Of a stretch of DNA of 64,000 nt, positions 1 to 10,700 are shown piece by piece (position 1 is the stretch's first letter; each line of letters begins with the position of its first letter). Origin of the DNA: Straminergon stramineum (Eukaryota > Streptophyta > Bryopsida > Hypnales > Calliergonaceae); contig OY987271.1 of NCBI GenBank assembly GCA_963920665.1, forward strand, positions 5,459,350-5,523,349. Direction: 5' to 3'. The translations under genes and the position numbers were made by a program. The notes beneath the pieces were generated by a model. That model saw only the letters and a program-made list of their open reading frames with translations. It was not told the DNA's origin and searched no databases.

Positions 1-1640
1 GCGAGAACATTGCCGGTGAGCGGAGACGGACCCCCGCCGAGCAACCAGGAACCACGTCTTGTATGATCTCATCCTACCCTCACGTACCTCCTCCATATGC
101 ATGCATGCATGGCTACGTGCATCACATTCCGAAATTCGTTGGCGTTGTTTGCATTGATGCCAACGTCTACTGCCCACTCGTTGTATCACGTATTCCAGTT
201 TTTTGAATAGCCAAGAATCCTACTTCGTGATGGACGATCTCACGGAGTGTTCTACCCATTGTCACCGTCACATGAAGTTATGAAGAGTGCCATTGGGGAG
301 GACCAAATCCGGTCCCATTGGCATCCCCTCCAATTGTAGCTCTTGCAATCTCATGTCTTCATGGTTCAGGATGCAAAGGTCATCATTGATGCCGTGGGCA
401 ATTGTTTTTGGTGCCTTCCTACTACTTTGCAATTGTACACCCTTGCTCGTTGGCTCACTCACGCTTCCTCTCGTGCAAGTGCTCAGGCCAATTACGAACT
501 TGCCCGCCTCAGGAGAAGAGGACTCCCTTGGTCTCCTTCGCTAAAAAGCCAAGAGTGCGCGGCAGGGGCCTCCCGGGTGCAGAGGTGGGACTAGGAACGT
601 AAGGGAGAAGCGGGCACAGTGCCCGTGGCAGAGGGCGTGTCGGGAGGGGCCGCGTGCTACAGTGTTCATGTGGTCACTTGACCTTGGCGTGTGACGAAGA
701 ATTGGATGTCACCCCGAGGAGCCCCATTTTGCTCAGGAGGCACGACGTGAGGGGGCAGGCAGTATACAGCAACAACGCATCTAGCGCGGTTCCCAGGCAA
801 CTGAATTCACTTGGAATGCACTCTGATCCCATTCTATTGGATCCCGATAACGCCACTGATTAGGATGCCTTTGTACCCGTTGGATGAGAGAGACCACTCG
901 GTGAGTGTCAATGTTATGTTCCTGAGCCTTTGTTTCTTTTCGCAAAGTGCGTTGTATTTTCTTAACCATTAAGGCATTCATGCATGCTCAGCTTTCAGCC
1001 TTCATTGTTCTCCGTCACATTGCAACCACTGGAAGCTCGAAGGGACCGAGCAAGTATTCTGTCCTTTCACTTTCACTGTTGTATGGATAAAGCCTCCCCT
1101 CATGTTGTCACATTCCACTAATCTATTCATTCTATCATGGATCTTTCTTGCAGCCTTTAATTGACTCCGAAATATTGCCACCGGCCCAGAGTAGTAAATC
1201 TTGGAGGCCTGATTGAGTTAGGCCTTTGTAGTCGGATCGTTAGTTTCAAAAGTTCATTGTATTTCTAAGTTTATTTTATTTTGATAGGAATAATTACGAA
1301 TTTTCAAAGTCTGACTTGTGAATTCTCTCCGTCTGGTTCTTCCAAGGACAATTTAATTTTTGTGTCTGCTAATTTTAGAATTATTGAAATGTTGAGACTG
1401 CTCGGGAGTTTGGTTTCTTGTTGTTGATATCCTCAAATGCTGGGCCTTCAACTTCTTGTGCCCAAAATTAGAGGTTTCATCCCCCACAGGCTTCATTTTC
1501 CGAATGAAAAAATTGTTGTATAAATGATGAAATCGAGCAAATTTCATTGCGTGGGTAGAACTACAGGTACACAGAGTAGAGGTTGTCACGTTTCCCGAGG
1601 CCCATGAATGGGCGTGATGACTGATTCCCCCTCACGGCAA
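1..1640. other. No recognisable gene; GC-richer stretch
   Basis: Roughly the first 900 bases are clearly richer in GC than most of the window and contain several overlapping open frames of 60-85 codons on both strands, none with a motif I recognise. A GCATGCATGCATGG run lies near 100. It could be flank of the piggyBac-type element that follows or an old gene fragment; I cannot decide. Confidence 0.4.
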
Positions 1641-1644
1641 GGAT

Positions 1645-2396
1645 GAGTTGTTGTGTTGGTTCGGTTTCCTGGTGTTGATGGGGCTGAAGGACCTCCTGAA
1701 CATCCAGCTCTACTAGTCACCTAATGATTTTTTTGGGTGCACCCTCATAAAATCTTGCATGTACAAGCAAAGGTTCGAAGCCACCATCAGATGCGTGCAT
1801 TTGGTGGACAACTGGGACCTCGTGGAGGCCGGGCAACAGGACCACGACAAATTGGGGAAGGTTGGTTGGTTGATGGAGCATTTTTCTTTAGTCTCTAAGT
1901 TACATTACAACAGCGGGGTCAAGGTGACAGTAGATGAGATCATGGTGCTACACGAAGGGCGCTACTGCAACATCAGGTCGTATGTAAAGGGCAAGCCGGT
2001 CAAATTCGGGATCCAAGTGTGGGCTTTGGCTTCGTCCCAATCGAGGAATGTCTCAAACCTCATAGTTTTACCTGGGTGAGGGTGACGAGCGGGAGGAAGC
2101 GGGCCTCGTTGGTGCCGACGCAGTGCTCTGGGCCGTGCAGGGGTTGGAGGGTAGGGGGAACGTGATCATCACCGACAACTTCTTCACGAGTATCTCTTTA
2201 TTCACCACGTTGTTGGAGCAAGGGTTCTATGTCAACGGGACCGTGAAGAAGGGGTCCCGGGGATTTCCTCCTTCTCTTGCAGGTTTTTCCAAGCAATATG
2301 TATTGTCCGCCGGGTGAGACTCTCATAGTGAAGATGCATAGGAACCGCAAGGTAGTGGCGATTGCTTGGATGGACTCATGGTCCATTCATGAACTT
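1645..2396 (+). pseudogene. Decayed piggyBac-type (DDE_Tnp_1_7) transposase fragment
   Basis: The conceptual translation follows the piggyBac transposase core across three frame segments. The first (about 1648-2079) reads FLVLMGLKDLLNIQLY, a TAG at 1714, then a run containing KQRFEATIRCVHL, VTVDEIM and KPVKFGIQVW. The second (about 2082-2317) contains EGLEGRGN-like text, IITDNFFTSISLF and GTVKKGSRGFPP. The third (about 2300-2396) contains PPGETLIVKM and VVAIAWMDSWS. These match the family's three catalytic-aspartate blocks: the D of VDE, the D of TDNFF and the D of WMD. One in-frame stop and at least two frameshifts make it non-functional. The N-terminal part and C-terminal cysteine-rich finger are not recognisable, so this is an internal fossil. 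Family assignment is from motif order, not a search. Confidence 0.8.
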
Positions 2397-3385
2397 TAGA
2401 GTAACTGTCATGCACTTTTTGATGTGGCAGCCAAGAACCACAACTGAGCAATGTAAGAGGCGGTATGGTCGCTAATTCAATTTTTTTTTCTAAGCCTACG
2501 GCTATGGTGGAGTGAATATTACTGTCTTGGTAGCGGTGCGTTACAAGCTTGTGACCAAAGCGATCAGGAGAGTGGGTGAAGACCTGCTGCTCTTATCAAG
2601 CGTACAATCGGATGCGTCCAGTCGGAGTAGGAAGTAGGAAGTGAACATTTCGGTGATGTATGAAGTTCGTTTTTGCCCCGGAGTGGCGGAGGAGTATAGA
2701 TTTGACTGCAAGTTGGGGCACCGGCAGTCATTCGTAGTCATTTGCATGACAGTCCCTATGGAGTGGCAGTGGGGCGGACACGTCGTGGCAATTTTATTTT
2801 TTTTCACCTTCACACTGTCGTTGTCCACAAGTTGCCCAGGCGTGGCCGGCACGATTGTTGCACGCCAACGCGCGAGTGGTCTTCAGCCATTGTGATGGCG
2901 TTCGGAAGATACCTCCCGTGCTCTTTCACTTCAGGTATGCAAGTACACAGTTTGCGCGCCAGCGTTGAGCTGTCCATGCTTCTGACTTGACGCCCCAAGA
3001 TGAGTTCGCCCGCTGTGTACGAATCTTTGGAGTAGTTACTTGAGCCCCCCATTGGCATATGCATCCGTGAACCCACCCCACCCCAGGTCGCCAACCGCCG
3101 ATCTTGCAAAATCCGCACTTCGGTTGATTGCAATAGATTTTTGGTTTGGTATAGCAGTACCCTATCCCGAATCCCACCCGCTACGATCAAGCTGATCACA
3201 TTTATCCATTTTCGAAGATGAAAGAATGCCTGTCATTAACACTACGAGGGCTCTGCAAGTGACGCTTTCCGGACTTATTCATCGCCGTGTGAGCATCATC
3301 GCATTGTGGATTATTCAGGTATCATGAATTGACCCAAGCAGTAAATCAGGTGTGGTTCGATCAGGGAATCCCTTAGTTGACAAAA
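2397..3385. other. Unassigned, possible piggyBac 3' remnant
   Basis: A plus-strand segment near 2500-2520 reads YGYGGVN, reminiscent of the YMGGVD block that follows the piggyBac core, but the frame is lost at once. Open frames of 80-130 codons on both strands up to 3200 show no known domain. Codon content is moderate-GC, as in the fossil upstream. Confidence 0.3.
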
Positions 3386-4127
3386 GGCTGATTGTAAGAA
3401 ACACTTCACATTCTTGGTTCAAAAATGTGATTTCTAACCATAGAATTGACAGGACTATAAACTACTATCAATTTTGTGTGGCAGTGTGCGCCTACAAATC
3501 TCAACCGTCGATTTGGGGTACTTGTAGATCTCAATTGTTGATTTAGTACTATGCAGTATTATTTAGTAATATAAAATACTATGGAGTACTATAGAAGCCA
3601 TTGGGAGCAAAAAATAGTAGAAAAGGGGTCTATAGACCTTTTTATTTTTAGTAATTCAAAAAAATTTCATAAAAAAGATTTTGTTGGAGAATATTGCGCT
3701 TGCATTGTACCAAAAAATTTATTTAGGAAATATTTTCCCTCTTCATAGGCTTTGTGTAGAGGAAGGTCATTTTGGTCCTACATAGGCAACCGACATGTTA
3801 CTATTTTCATAAAAACTCATCGTGAATCCTTTTAATGTTAGTAGGCCTCCAATATTTTCAATTTGTGACTTCAAATTTTCATTTTGGGTCAAAAATTAGA
3901 CTAAAACCCCCTATATGGCCAAAGTAGACATCCAATCGGGGTCAAATTAAAAATAGTAAAATAATTTGAAAAAATTTGAAAAAATTACACAATTTGTGAA
4001 ACTACCACATGTACCTTCATTCTAAATTTCACGTCAAACGAACAAATGACGTAAAATTTATGAGAAAAAACCACCTATTTAAAGGCAAGGGGACAAAAAA
4101 TAGGACAAGTGTTTCTTGCAATCACCC
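3386..4127. mobile_element. Short terminal-inverted-repeat element, family T, copy 1
   Basis: The left end reads GGCTGATTGTAAGAAACACT and the right end is the reverse complement of GGGTGATTGCAAGAAACACT, giving about 20-bp inverted termini on a 742-bp element. No coding capacity. The right half matches the left end of the 20833-22905 element in inverted orientation, including the block with CTTGTCCTATTTTTTGTCCC. Part of its left half (TAGTACTATG-type repeats near 3545-3600 and GTCTATAGACC near 3629) matches 21300-21540 of that larger copy. Target duplication is unclear, so the superfamily is not assigned. Confidence 0.7.
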
Positions 4128-4586
4128 ACAATTCAAGAAATGTGGTGGATTTTCTTGTGTGCTTTATAAGTCTTGGGTATCTACCGTCCGCACCATACCT
4201 TTCAGGGTTAAGCATCGATACAAACATAAGAGGTAAACCATCGCTCATGCAAGCTCCGCCGTCCTTATGATTAACTTGTAAAGAAATGAACTAATCATGC
4301 AATCTATAGTGCAGCTACAAAGAAGGTCTCTCAACCAAGCTTTGCCGCGCCTTGAGCCCGGCCCTTTCCCGTCGCCGAGCATCTTCAATCCTGATCTCCC
4401 CTCAAGTGCGCTACGAAAAGACAACAGGCACAGAGTGACAAGTATTAGACCCAACTGAAAAGCACTCCGACAAGTTACAAGTCCGATTCATTAAGCAGGA
4501 ATTCTTTATATTATGTCTCCAGCAGTAGCAACGGAGGGTTGAAGAACTGTTTTAATTAGGAATGGAGGAAGCGCATAGTAGGTGCG
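4128..4586. other. No recognisable gene
   Basis: Mixed sequence between the T element and the F-box-type fragment. A 70-codon minus-strand open frame at 4245-4454 has no recognisable motif. Confidence 0.4.
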
Positions 4587-5391
4587 GACGGAGAGCTCAT
4601 TTATACATAATACTCGACAGGGCCAACATCACAAATGGACATTGTTTGCAACCCCGTGAGTAAGAGCTTCCATGAAATTCCGGAGCTTGAAGTTCATTGC
4701 TCACTTGAACACTACCGTGACGTTGTGGTCAAGTCAGTGGACAAAGCTCCAAAATCGTAATCAAGGTGATGTGGTGGCCAATGACCAAACCAAAAGGCCA
4801 AGAATTATTCTTTCTGTAAGAGTCCACGACCTCGGCGTGGAGGAGGCTTTGTGATGCACCGGACGCTGAATTTTCTGCCGGCTCCAGCATCTTCTAGAAG
4901 GGGATTTTCTACACGTTATTTGTGAGCAGATTTCATACAGTGGTGGTATACTTGTGTGATTTAGTGACTGGTGCATGGAGCAAAATTGATGTGGACTTTC
5001 CAGCACCTCTCTCAACTCCAGAAGATAATCCACAATTGGTGGTGAGCTCGGGTCCATTGTGCATGGTGAAGTACACCAGAAGTTTGACGTTGAGCAGGAA
5101 GCAGAGTATTTGCAAGATAATGCTGGAGACAAAAGAGATGGTGCAATTGAAGGACAGTCAGAATTTCTCGAAACTCTCTGACACAAACAGACATGATCCA
5201 CGAAGATGAAGTAAGCATGATCCGGTTGTTACGGGATGTGCGGATTCGATCATCATTTTGTGCGAGAAAGGGCGGCGAGTGAAATTTGACTTGTTGGAGA
5301 AACGTTGGCAGGAGCTCTTGGTTCATACTTTGGACATTATGGGCAAGTGTTACGACACCTGTGCTTGCCTTGTGGAATTTTTTCATTGAGT
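4587..5391 (+). pseudogene. Decayed F-box-associated (kelch-like) protein fragment, copy 1
   Basis: From 4587 the translation reads DGELIYT, a stop, YSTGPTSQ, then MDIVCNPVSKSFHEIPELEV and HYRDVVVKSVDKAPKS before a stop. It resumes in other frames with VVANDQTKRPRIILSVRVHD and, near 4922-5090, VVVYLCDLVTGAWSKIDVDF and VVSSGPLCMVKYTRS. The pattern (NPxxKSFxEIP, a blade ending in YDxxTxxWxKVDV, then VVSxxxLxMVxYT) is that of plant F-box-associated beta-propeller regions and recurs in the same order in the pseudogene at 35749-36960. No F-box is visible upstream here. Several stops and frameshifts show it is not functional. Confidence 0.65.
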
Positions 5392-5787
5392 GTCTATTAG
5401 CTTTCCTGTTGTTGTCAATCAGAATTTGTATTGAACAGTAAACTTGAGTAGCAATGGTTTTGGCTCATACTTTACTATTATAAAACATAAATGATTTGTG
5501 TTGGATCTTATTGGCAAGTGAAAGCGGATTCCAACTGTCATTAGCATGCAATATTTAGGCATCATGTGAATGAGTTATGAAATTTCAAAATGTAATTTGT
5601 CAGTGAACCAAAAGTCACGACTAAGCTATCCTAGACTCTTGTATTTTGATTGTGCACATCTTGTGCCATCAATAACTAGGATTTGTGGGGAATACATAAT
5701 GGGAAATATCAGAATATACAAACCCCATGAGGTCTCAATTCCCCCGAGGCTATGAAAATGATGGAAATGCTTTGTGAGGGAAGAGGG
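5392..5787. other. No recognisable gene
   Basis: AT-rich spacer between the F-box-type fragment and the next T element. Open frames up to 70 codons on both strands show no motif. Confidence 0.4.
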
Positions 5788-6505
5788 GGGTGATTGTAAG
5801 AAACACTTGCTGATTTTGTTGTGTTTTAAACAATACATGATTTTCTTTTGGAGTACTTTAAAATTAGAAAAATAATTTTAATTTAAAAAAATAATGATTA
5901 ATGTATAAACCTTTAAGATGAGTGTAACCACCAAAGGAAAAGCAAAGAAAAATTCTTTAAATAGGAGAACTAAAAAAGTGCAATTTGAATCTCAACAAAA
6001 TAGATACTTTAATGTTTTAATTACTTAAATTTTATTTTTTATTTTTTAAAATGAAAGAATTTTTTTCATTTAGAGCAACTCTATGGAAATAGTCATTCAC
6101 CAAAAGACCACCAAAATAATACTTTATACATTTTAAAATGCAAATCGAAAGAAGCTTGCTTTGTAGACTTCCATACCACATACAATTAACTATTTGTAGA
6201 ATTACTTCAAAGAATAGCTACAAGTCTATTAGAATACCATTCCCTCTAAATCTCAATTCAAAATTCATTTTTTGGTACTAAAATACTCTCAAATTGGCAA
6301 GTGTAACATAAAATTGGGGGTTGTTTTTGGACATTAAAAAAAATTGTAAAATTGTAAAAAAAAATTAAGAAAGGTATATAATAGTCATGAGCACCTTACC
6401 TACAAATCTTGAGTCATTTGGATCTAGAAGACAAAAATTATAGCTAAAAAACAAATTAGCACACTATGTGATGCAAAATAGTATAAGTGTTTCTTGCAAT
6501 CACCT
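5788..6505. mobile_element. Short terminal-inverted-repeat element, family T, copy 2
   Basis: The left end GGGTGATTGTAAGAAACACT and the right end (reverse complement AGGTGATTGCAAGAAACACT) form about 20-bp inverted termini around 718 bp of non-coding AT-rich DNA. The flanks AGGGAAGAG (5779-5787) and AGGGAAAGA (about 6505-6513) could be a degenerate 9-bp target duplication, but two mismatches make this weak. The interior differs from copy 1, suggesting a non-autonomous family defined mainly by its ends. Confidence 0.65.
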
Positions 6506-8103
6506 AGGGAAAGATAAATTTTTCACATAAAATGAAGAATAATAACCTCATTTTGCAAATGAATTATTGGAAAGGTTTCATGTTGAAGAAAACTTGCTAT
6601 TCTTTCTAGTGGTACACCTAATTGTGGCCTATTTAAAATTTCGATCCTTACATACTCTTGTATAGAATGTAGGGACTCGAGGTGTGTGATGGAAGCTAGG
6701 GTGGATTTTAAATACAATTATTTTTAGCTCTTTGAAAACTGATTTTTTGTTCATATGGTGTCCAAAAAATGTATGCTAAAAGAATATAGAGTTCAAGTTT
6801 CATTGACTTCCAACAACATTCAATAGAACTTAGGTATTTTTATCTCTAAAGGATGGTGGTGTGTGTTATTCCAATGAAATTATTAGAAATTACTATTTTT
6901 GAGTGTATTGTCTAAAATTGAAAATAAATCTTTAAAAAAATTTCAATCATACAAAAATGTGGTAGACTATTATGACAATGTGTGAGAAAAATTCTAGACC
7001 ATTTGACACATGGATTGAAACATTATAATGTTTGGAGTGAGAATTTTTTTTGGATTCATACAAAACAAGGTCAACAAACTTCAAGCCCCTTTGGACTTTG
7101 GAGTAAAAGTTTTTTTTCTTGAAGAATTTGTGTCTCTCCATCATTGAATTTTGAATCTTGCATTCTTTCTAGATACACTCAAGGACACCAGATACACTCA
7201 AGGACAAAATTTCAAAAGTAAATATGGAGGCTAGCTTATTCTAAATCTCCCTCCTTAATGTGAAGAGGTTTTAAATAGTGATCTTGCAATATATTAGTCA
7301 TTTTTTTGTGATTTCTTCTTCAATAAGGAGATTTTTTATTTGAATTTATATATTTGATCAATCTTAACCCTAGAAGAATAGAAAGTTCACATTGAACTTC
7401 TTCATTTTTGGAAGAAACTGTTTTAAAGTAAAAATTATTTCCAAATTATTTTTACTTTTTGGAAGAATTTTTTCATATTATTAGCTTTTTAGTACACTAA
7501 ATGATTTTTAATTTGACTGAGTAGTTGTTGAATTGTGAGGTGAAATTTGCCTAGAAATTTGTTTAGGTCTCAACCCAAGCAACAAGAAAAATATTTTATT
7601 TTGATTAATCGTTTAAAGATAATTGTTATCTAACTCAATAAGACATATTGACATCATATAGCTAACTCAATGAAGTATTACTATCTTAAAATTTCAAAGT
7701 AGAAAACCTCATTGATACTAAGATTACTAAGATATTTACGAGAAAATCTGAGGATAAGTTCTTGGGGGACTTGCTTGGTTCTTAGCATAATTCATCTTTC
7801 AAAAAAATTCTAGAAAAATATATTTGTCTTATGTACAATGTCATCAATTATGTTAATAACTCACTTTAAAATTTAGTGGAAAATCCATGGAAAAAAAATT
7901 CAAGAAAAAAAAAATCTCAAATATTTTTTTTTCTTATTTCTTGACCTGCCCAAGTTGAGAACAATTCAAAAGATGTAAGTTGGTCATTACTTTGTAACCT
8001 CTAATTCAAAGTCTATAAAATTTGCCTTGCATTCAATATAATCCTTGTGTACAACTATGTGCAAAATTTCAATCATAATTAGGATTGAAAAAATGAGATT
8101 TCA
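6506..8103. other. AT-rich intergenic DNA, no gene seen
   Basis: Very AT-rich with long A and T runs. Contains a two-unit tandem AGATACACTCAAGGAC repeat at about 7170-7205. No open frame over 65 codons. The AT-rich character ends abruptly near 8.1 kb, where the unique upstream region of the cysteine-rich protein gene begins. Confidence 0.5.
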
Positions 8104-9213
8104 ACTGCCTGCCCATAACATTTTAAAGCGCAACAACCACCCGCCTAAGTAATTTTGGAGGTAATCGGATATCTGCAAAGGCTAAGTGAGGTAGCGATGA
8201 GATCAGGATCACTATACAAATCTAAACGTACCGCCAGAATTCCAGCATTAGAAACAGAGGAATCTTCACGTCCTCGGCATTGACCCACATATTGACCACC
8301 GCTTATGAACGAAATTTTTTCAGTCCTGATCAATGCAGGTCAAAGAATGATATACAGTAGCTACGTCGATCTCGGGCTAAGTAATACCTATCGACATCGA
8401 GCGTCCGTAGTTGTTGGTAATGCTGACGCACAGCAGAATATCCATTAGCTAGGTAATTAATTTGCAGGCAGCATCGATCAATCCAGAGATTTGTATGCCA
8501 GCTAGTCAAGATAATCTGGATTATGAACGAAAACACAACTGAGAGACGATCAAACAAATTTGAAGACCGCATTGACGAAGAATCGTCCGACCGCAGCAGT
8601 AATTAAAGTTCCGTTCGTCCATGTGCAGGAAGATCAAACTAAAGGTATATATAAGAAGGGGGTGAGGTCATCGTTTCATTCAGTCACGTTACAGTATTCC
8701 CTCCGATGCTTGGGAAGCTCCTGATCAGGCACAGGGGTTAGGGTATGTGCATACTGCAGGATTGCATGTCGCTAGTTGGGTGTGGAGAAGGTTTTCACAG
8801 TTCTTGTTGGATCTAGAATACACCCCGGGCTGCAGCGAGCTGTAAGATCCCCTCTATTCAATTCCTCTCGTGGTCACATAATTTCATTTCTTCGCTCTTC
8901 GTATCTTATTTTCAATTCGGAGCTGCCCATACATACACGTTCTCAGCCTTGCGGGTCGTGCCATGTATTGGATATTGCTTTCTGTTGCTTGGCTTAGCTA
9001 GTTAGCTTGAACTTATAAAGCGGCACCAGGTCCTATCTTACATCTGTAGTCGTGTGCAAGGCCTCTCCGCTTTGTCTTTTTCATTTCTTTTTAAAGATCG
9101 AATCATACTCTGCAGTAGCTGCTTATTGTGGATCGTTGGCTTCATGCAATATCACATGTATGACTGAAAAGAGTAATGACTGCGGTAGTGTGTGCATGTT
9201 ACAACAGGTCAAC
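8104..9213 (+). promoter_or_regulatory. Promoter and leader of the cysteine-rich repeat protein gene
   Basis: A TATA box (GGTATATATAAGAAGG, core 8646-8655) lies about 560 bases before the chosen start codon in unique, moderate-GC DNA, placing transcription start near 8680. The leader probably contains an intron. A GTATGTGC donor sits at 8743, with candidate acceptors at 9115 (CTCTGCAG, preceded by a pyrimidine-rich tract from about 9063) and at 9207 (GTTACAACAG). The second acceptor would remove all upstream ATGs, including a short upstream frame at 9144-9167, and make 9214 the first ATG. The splice pattern is inferred. Confidence 0.55.
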
Positions 9214-10173
9214 ATGAGGCGCGTAGCTGCAACGCGAGCGTGCCAGTTCTTTGGGCTACTTCTGGGGCTGACTCTTGTGGTGGAAGGGCGAATGCTACCC
9301 ACCGCCGGACCAAAGTTAATCGAGCCCTGCAAGTACACGTGGCAGCTTCCGGGAACGGATTGCTGGCCTCCTATCGGAGAAAGCCCGCGCTGTGTTCATT
9401 TAAGCAGTGAGGGTTGCGCAGGTTCACCGCCCAACGTGGCTCCCAAGACAACGGCAAGCACTGATCAGGTTGAAGGCTCAGTTACGACGGAGTTGGAAGA
9501 TCCTGATTGTAAAACTGTCCCGGGTCGTCTTCCCCCGATCCACTGCCACAATCCTCCCGTTCTAGCGGCAAAAGGAGCACATTCGCATTACGTATGGACG
9601 GAGGTGCAGGGAGATCGATCTGATCTGCAAATTCACTGCGAGGGCTGCCGTAACTGGCCTCCTGTAGTGACCCATCATATGAACCAGGACAAGATGATGG
9701 CAACGATGGAGTTGGAGGATCCTGATTGTAAACCAGTCCCTGGTCGTCTTCCTCCGATCCACTGCCAGAACCCTTCCGTCCAGGTGACCAAGGAAGATTT
9801 GTCCCATCACGTATGGACGGAGATGCTGGAAGATCGAACTGATCTGCAAATTCACTGCGAGGGCTGCCTTAACTGGCCTCCTACCGTAACTTATCATAGT
9901 AACCAGGACAAGACGATGACAGCAGCAGCAGCAATGGAGTTGGAGGATCCCGATTGTAAACCCGTCCCAGGTCGTCTACCTCCGATCCGCTGCGAGAACC
10001 CTTCCATGAAAGCCGAAGGAGGATCGGTTCAGACCGCGAAGGTGATCGAGGCGTGCCAGTACACCTGGCAGCTTCCCGGCATGGACTGCTGGCCACCCAT
10101 CGGACAGAGCCGGCGCTGTGATCACTTGAACAGCAGCGAGGGCTGCGGGGACTCGCCGCCAACTGGGAACTAA
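9214..10173 (+). CDS. Secreted cysteine-rich protein with A-B-B-partial B-A repeats, unknown function
   Basis: An uninterrupted 319-codon frame. Residues 1-25 form a signal peptide: basic MRRV start, hydrophobic FFGLLLGLTLVV, likely cleavage after VEG. Module A (residues 36-73) holds CKYTWQLPG, DCWPPIG and four Cys; it recurs at the C terminus (residues 278-316) as CQYTWQLPGMDCWPPIG. Between them are two full copies of module B (about 93-165 and 166-241), each with ELEDPDCK, VPGRLPPIHC, HxVWTE and DLQIHCEGC followed by NWPP, and a third truncated B (242-270). The mature part has 18 Cys, an even number, so paired disulfides are likely, and one N-glycosylation sequon (NSS at 306). ATG 9214 is preferred because it starts the signal peptide; an in-frame ATG at 9160 would add 18 residues. 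I recognise no family. Secretion follows from the signal peptide; a structural, inhibitory or peptide-precursor role is speculation. Confidence 0.85.
   Translation: MRRVAATRACQFFGLLLGLTLVVEGRMLPTAGPKLIEPCKYTWQLPGTDCWPPIGESPRCVHLSSEGCAGSPPNVAPKTTASTDQVEGSVTTELEDPDCKTVPGRLPPIHCHNPPVLAAKGAHSHYVWTEVQGDRSDLQIHCEGCRNWPPVVTHHMNQDKMMATMELEDPDCKPVPGRLPPIHCQNPSVQVTKEDLSHHVWTEMLEDRTDLQIHCEGCLNWPPTVTYHSNQDKTMTAAAAMELEDPDCKPVPGRLPPIRCENPSMKAEGGSVQTAKVIEACQYTWQLPGMDCWPPIGQSRRCDHLNSSEGCGDSPPTGN
9490..10023 (+). repeat. In-frame coding repeats (module B units)
   Basis: Three direct in-frame repeats starting at about 9490, 9709 and 9937. The first two are 219 and 228 bases and close in sequence; the third is cut after about 85 bases. 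A short GCA run (9918-9933, AGCAGCAGCAGCA) at the junction of units 2 and 3 encodes four Ala and explains the extra length of unit 2. The arrangement suggests unequal exchange within the gene. Confidence 0.85.
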
Positions 10174-10700
10174 TTGCTCCAGGTCCGCCGTGCTTCGACT
10201 GCTGAGATGCTAACGTTCCAGCAGGGGTTAGAGCGTCAAGCCGAATCCCTCTAGTATATCTACGATGGATGTAATCTCTGTGCGTATTAATTAGTACGTC
10301 GATCGGGGCTTTAATCAAGTTTCTATGGACAGGGACTTGTGTAATTCATACCCATCTTGCATTCTTGCACTTTGTTAATAAATCAAGTGCTTGCTTAGCT
10401 TGGCTTGCCAGCCTTGCTTGCAGGCAGGTGCAAAGAAATTAAAGCGATTCTATTGATCTGCATTGTTGCAATAAATTCCAGTTGTGAGCTTGGCTTCGAT
10501 CGGTTCAGTTGACCAAGTTACAACACATCCGTAGCGACCTTTGGAATTCATATTCTTCTTGCACTCTTGGAATTTGTTAATTATTGACTGCTTGGTTGCC
10601 TGCCTGCAGTCAGGGGCATAGAAATTAAGTAATTCAATTAATCGGTCGGCAGTATTGCAATTCCAGCAGTAAACTTGACCTCTCTTACTCTCCCTCTCCC
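10174..10700 (+). repeat. 3' flank with two degenerate tandem units
   Basis: After the TAA come the presumed 3' UTR and two diverged direct copies of a roughly 200-bp block. One runs from about 10344 (TTCATACCCATCTTGCATTC, then TTTGTTAATAAATC and GCTTGC-rich text), the other from about 10546 (TTCATATTCTTCTTGCACTC, then TTTGTTAATTATTG and GCCTGC-rich text). Both continue into AGAAATTAA and ATTGCAAT-type segments. No coding capacity. Confidence 0.55.
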
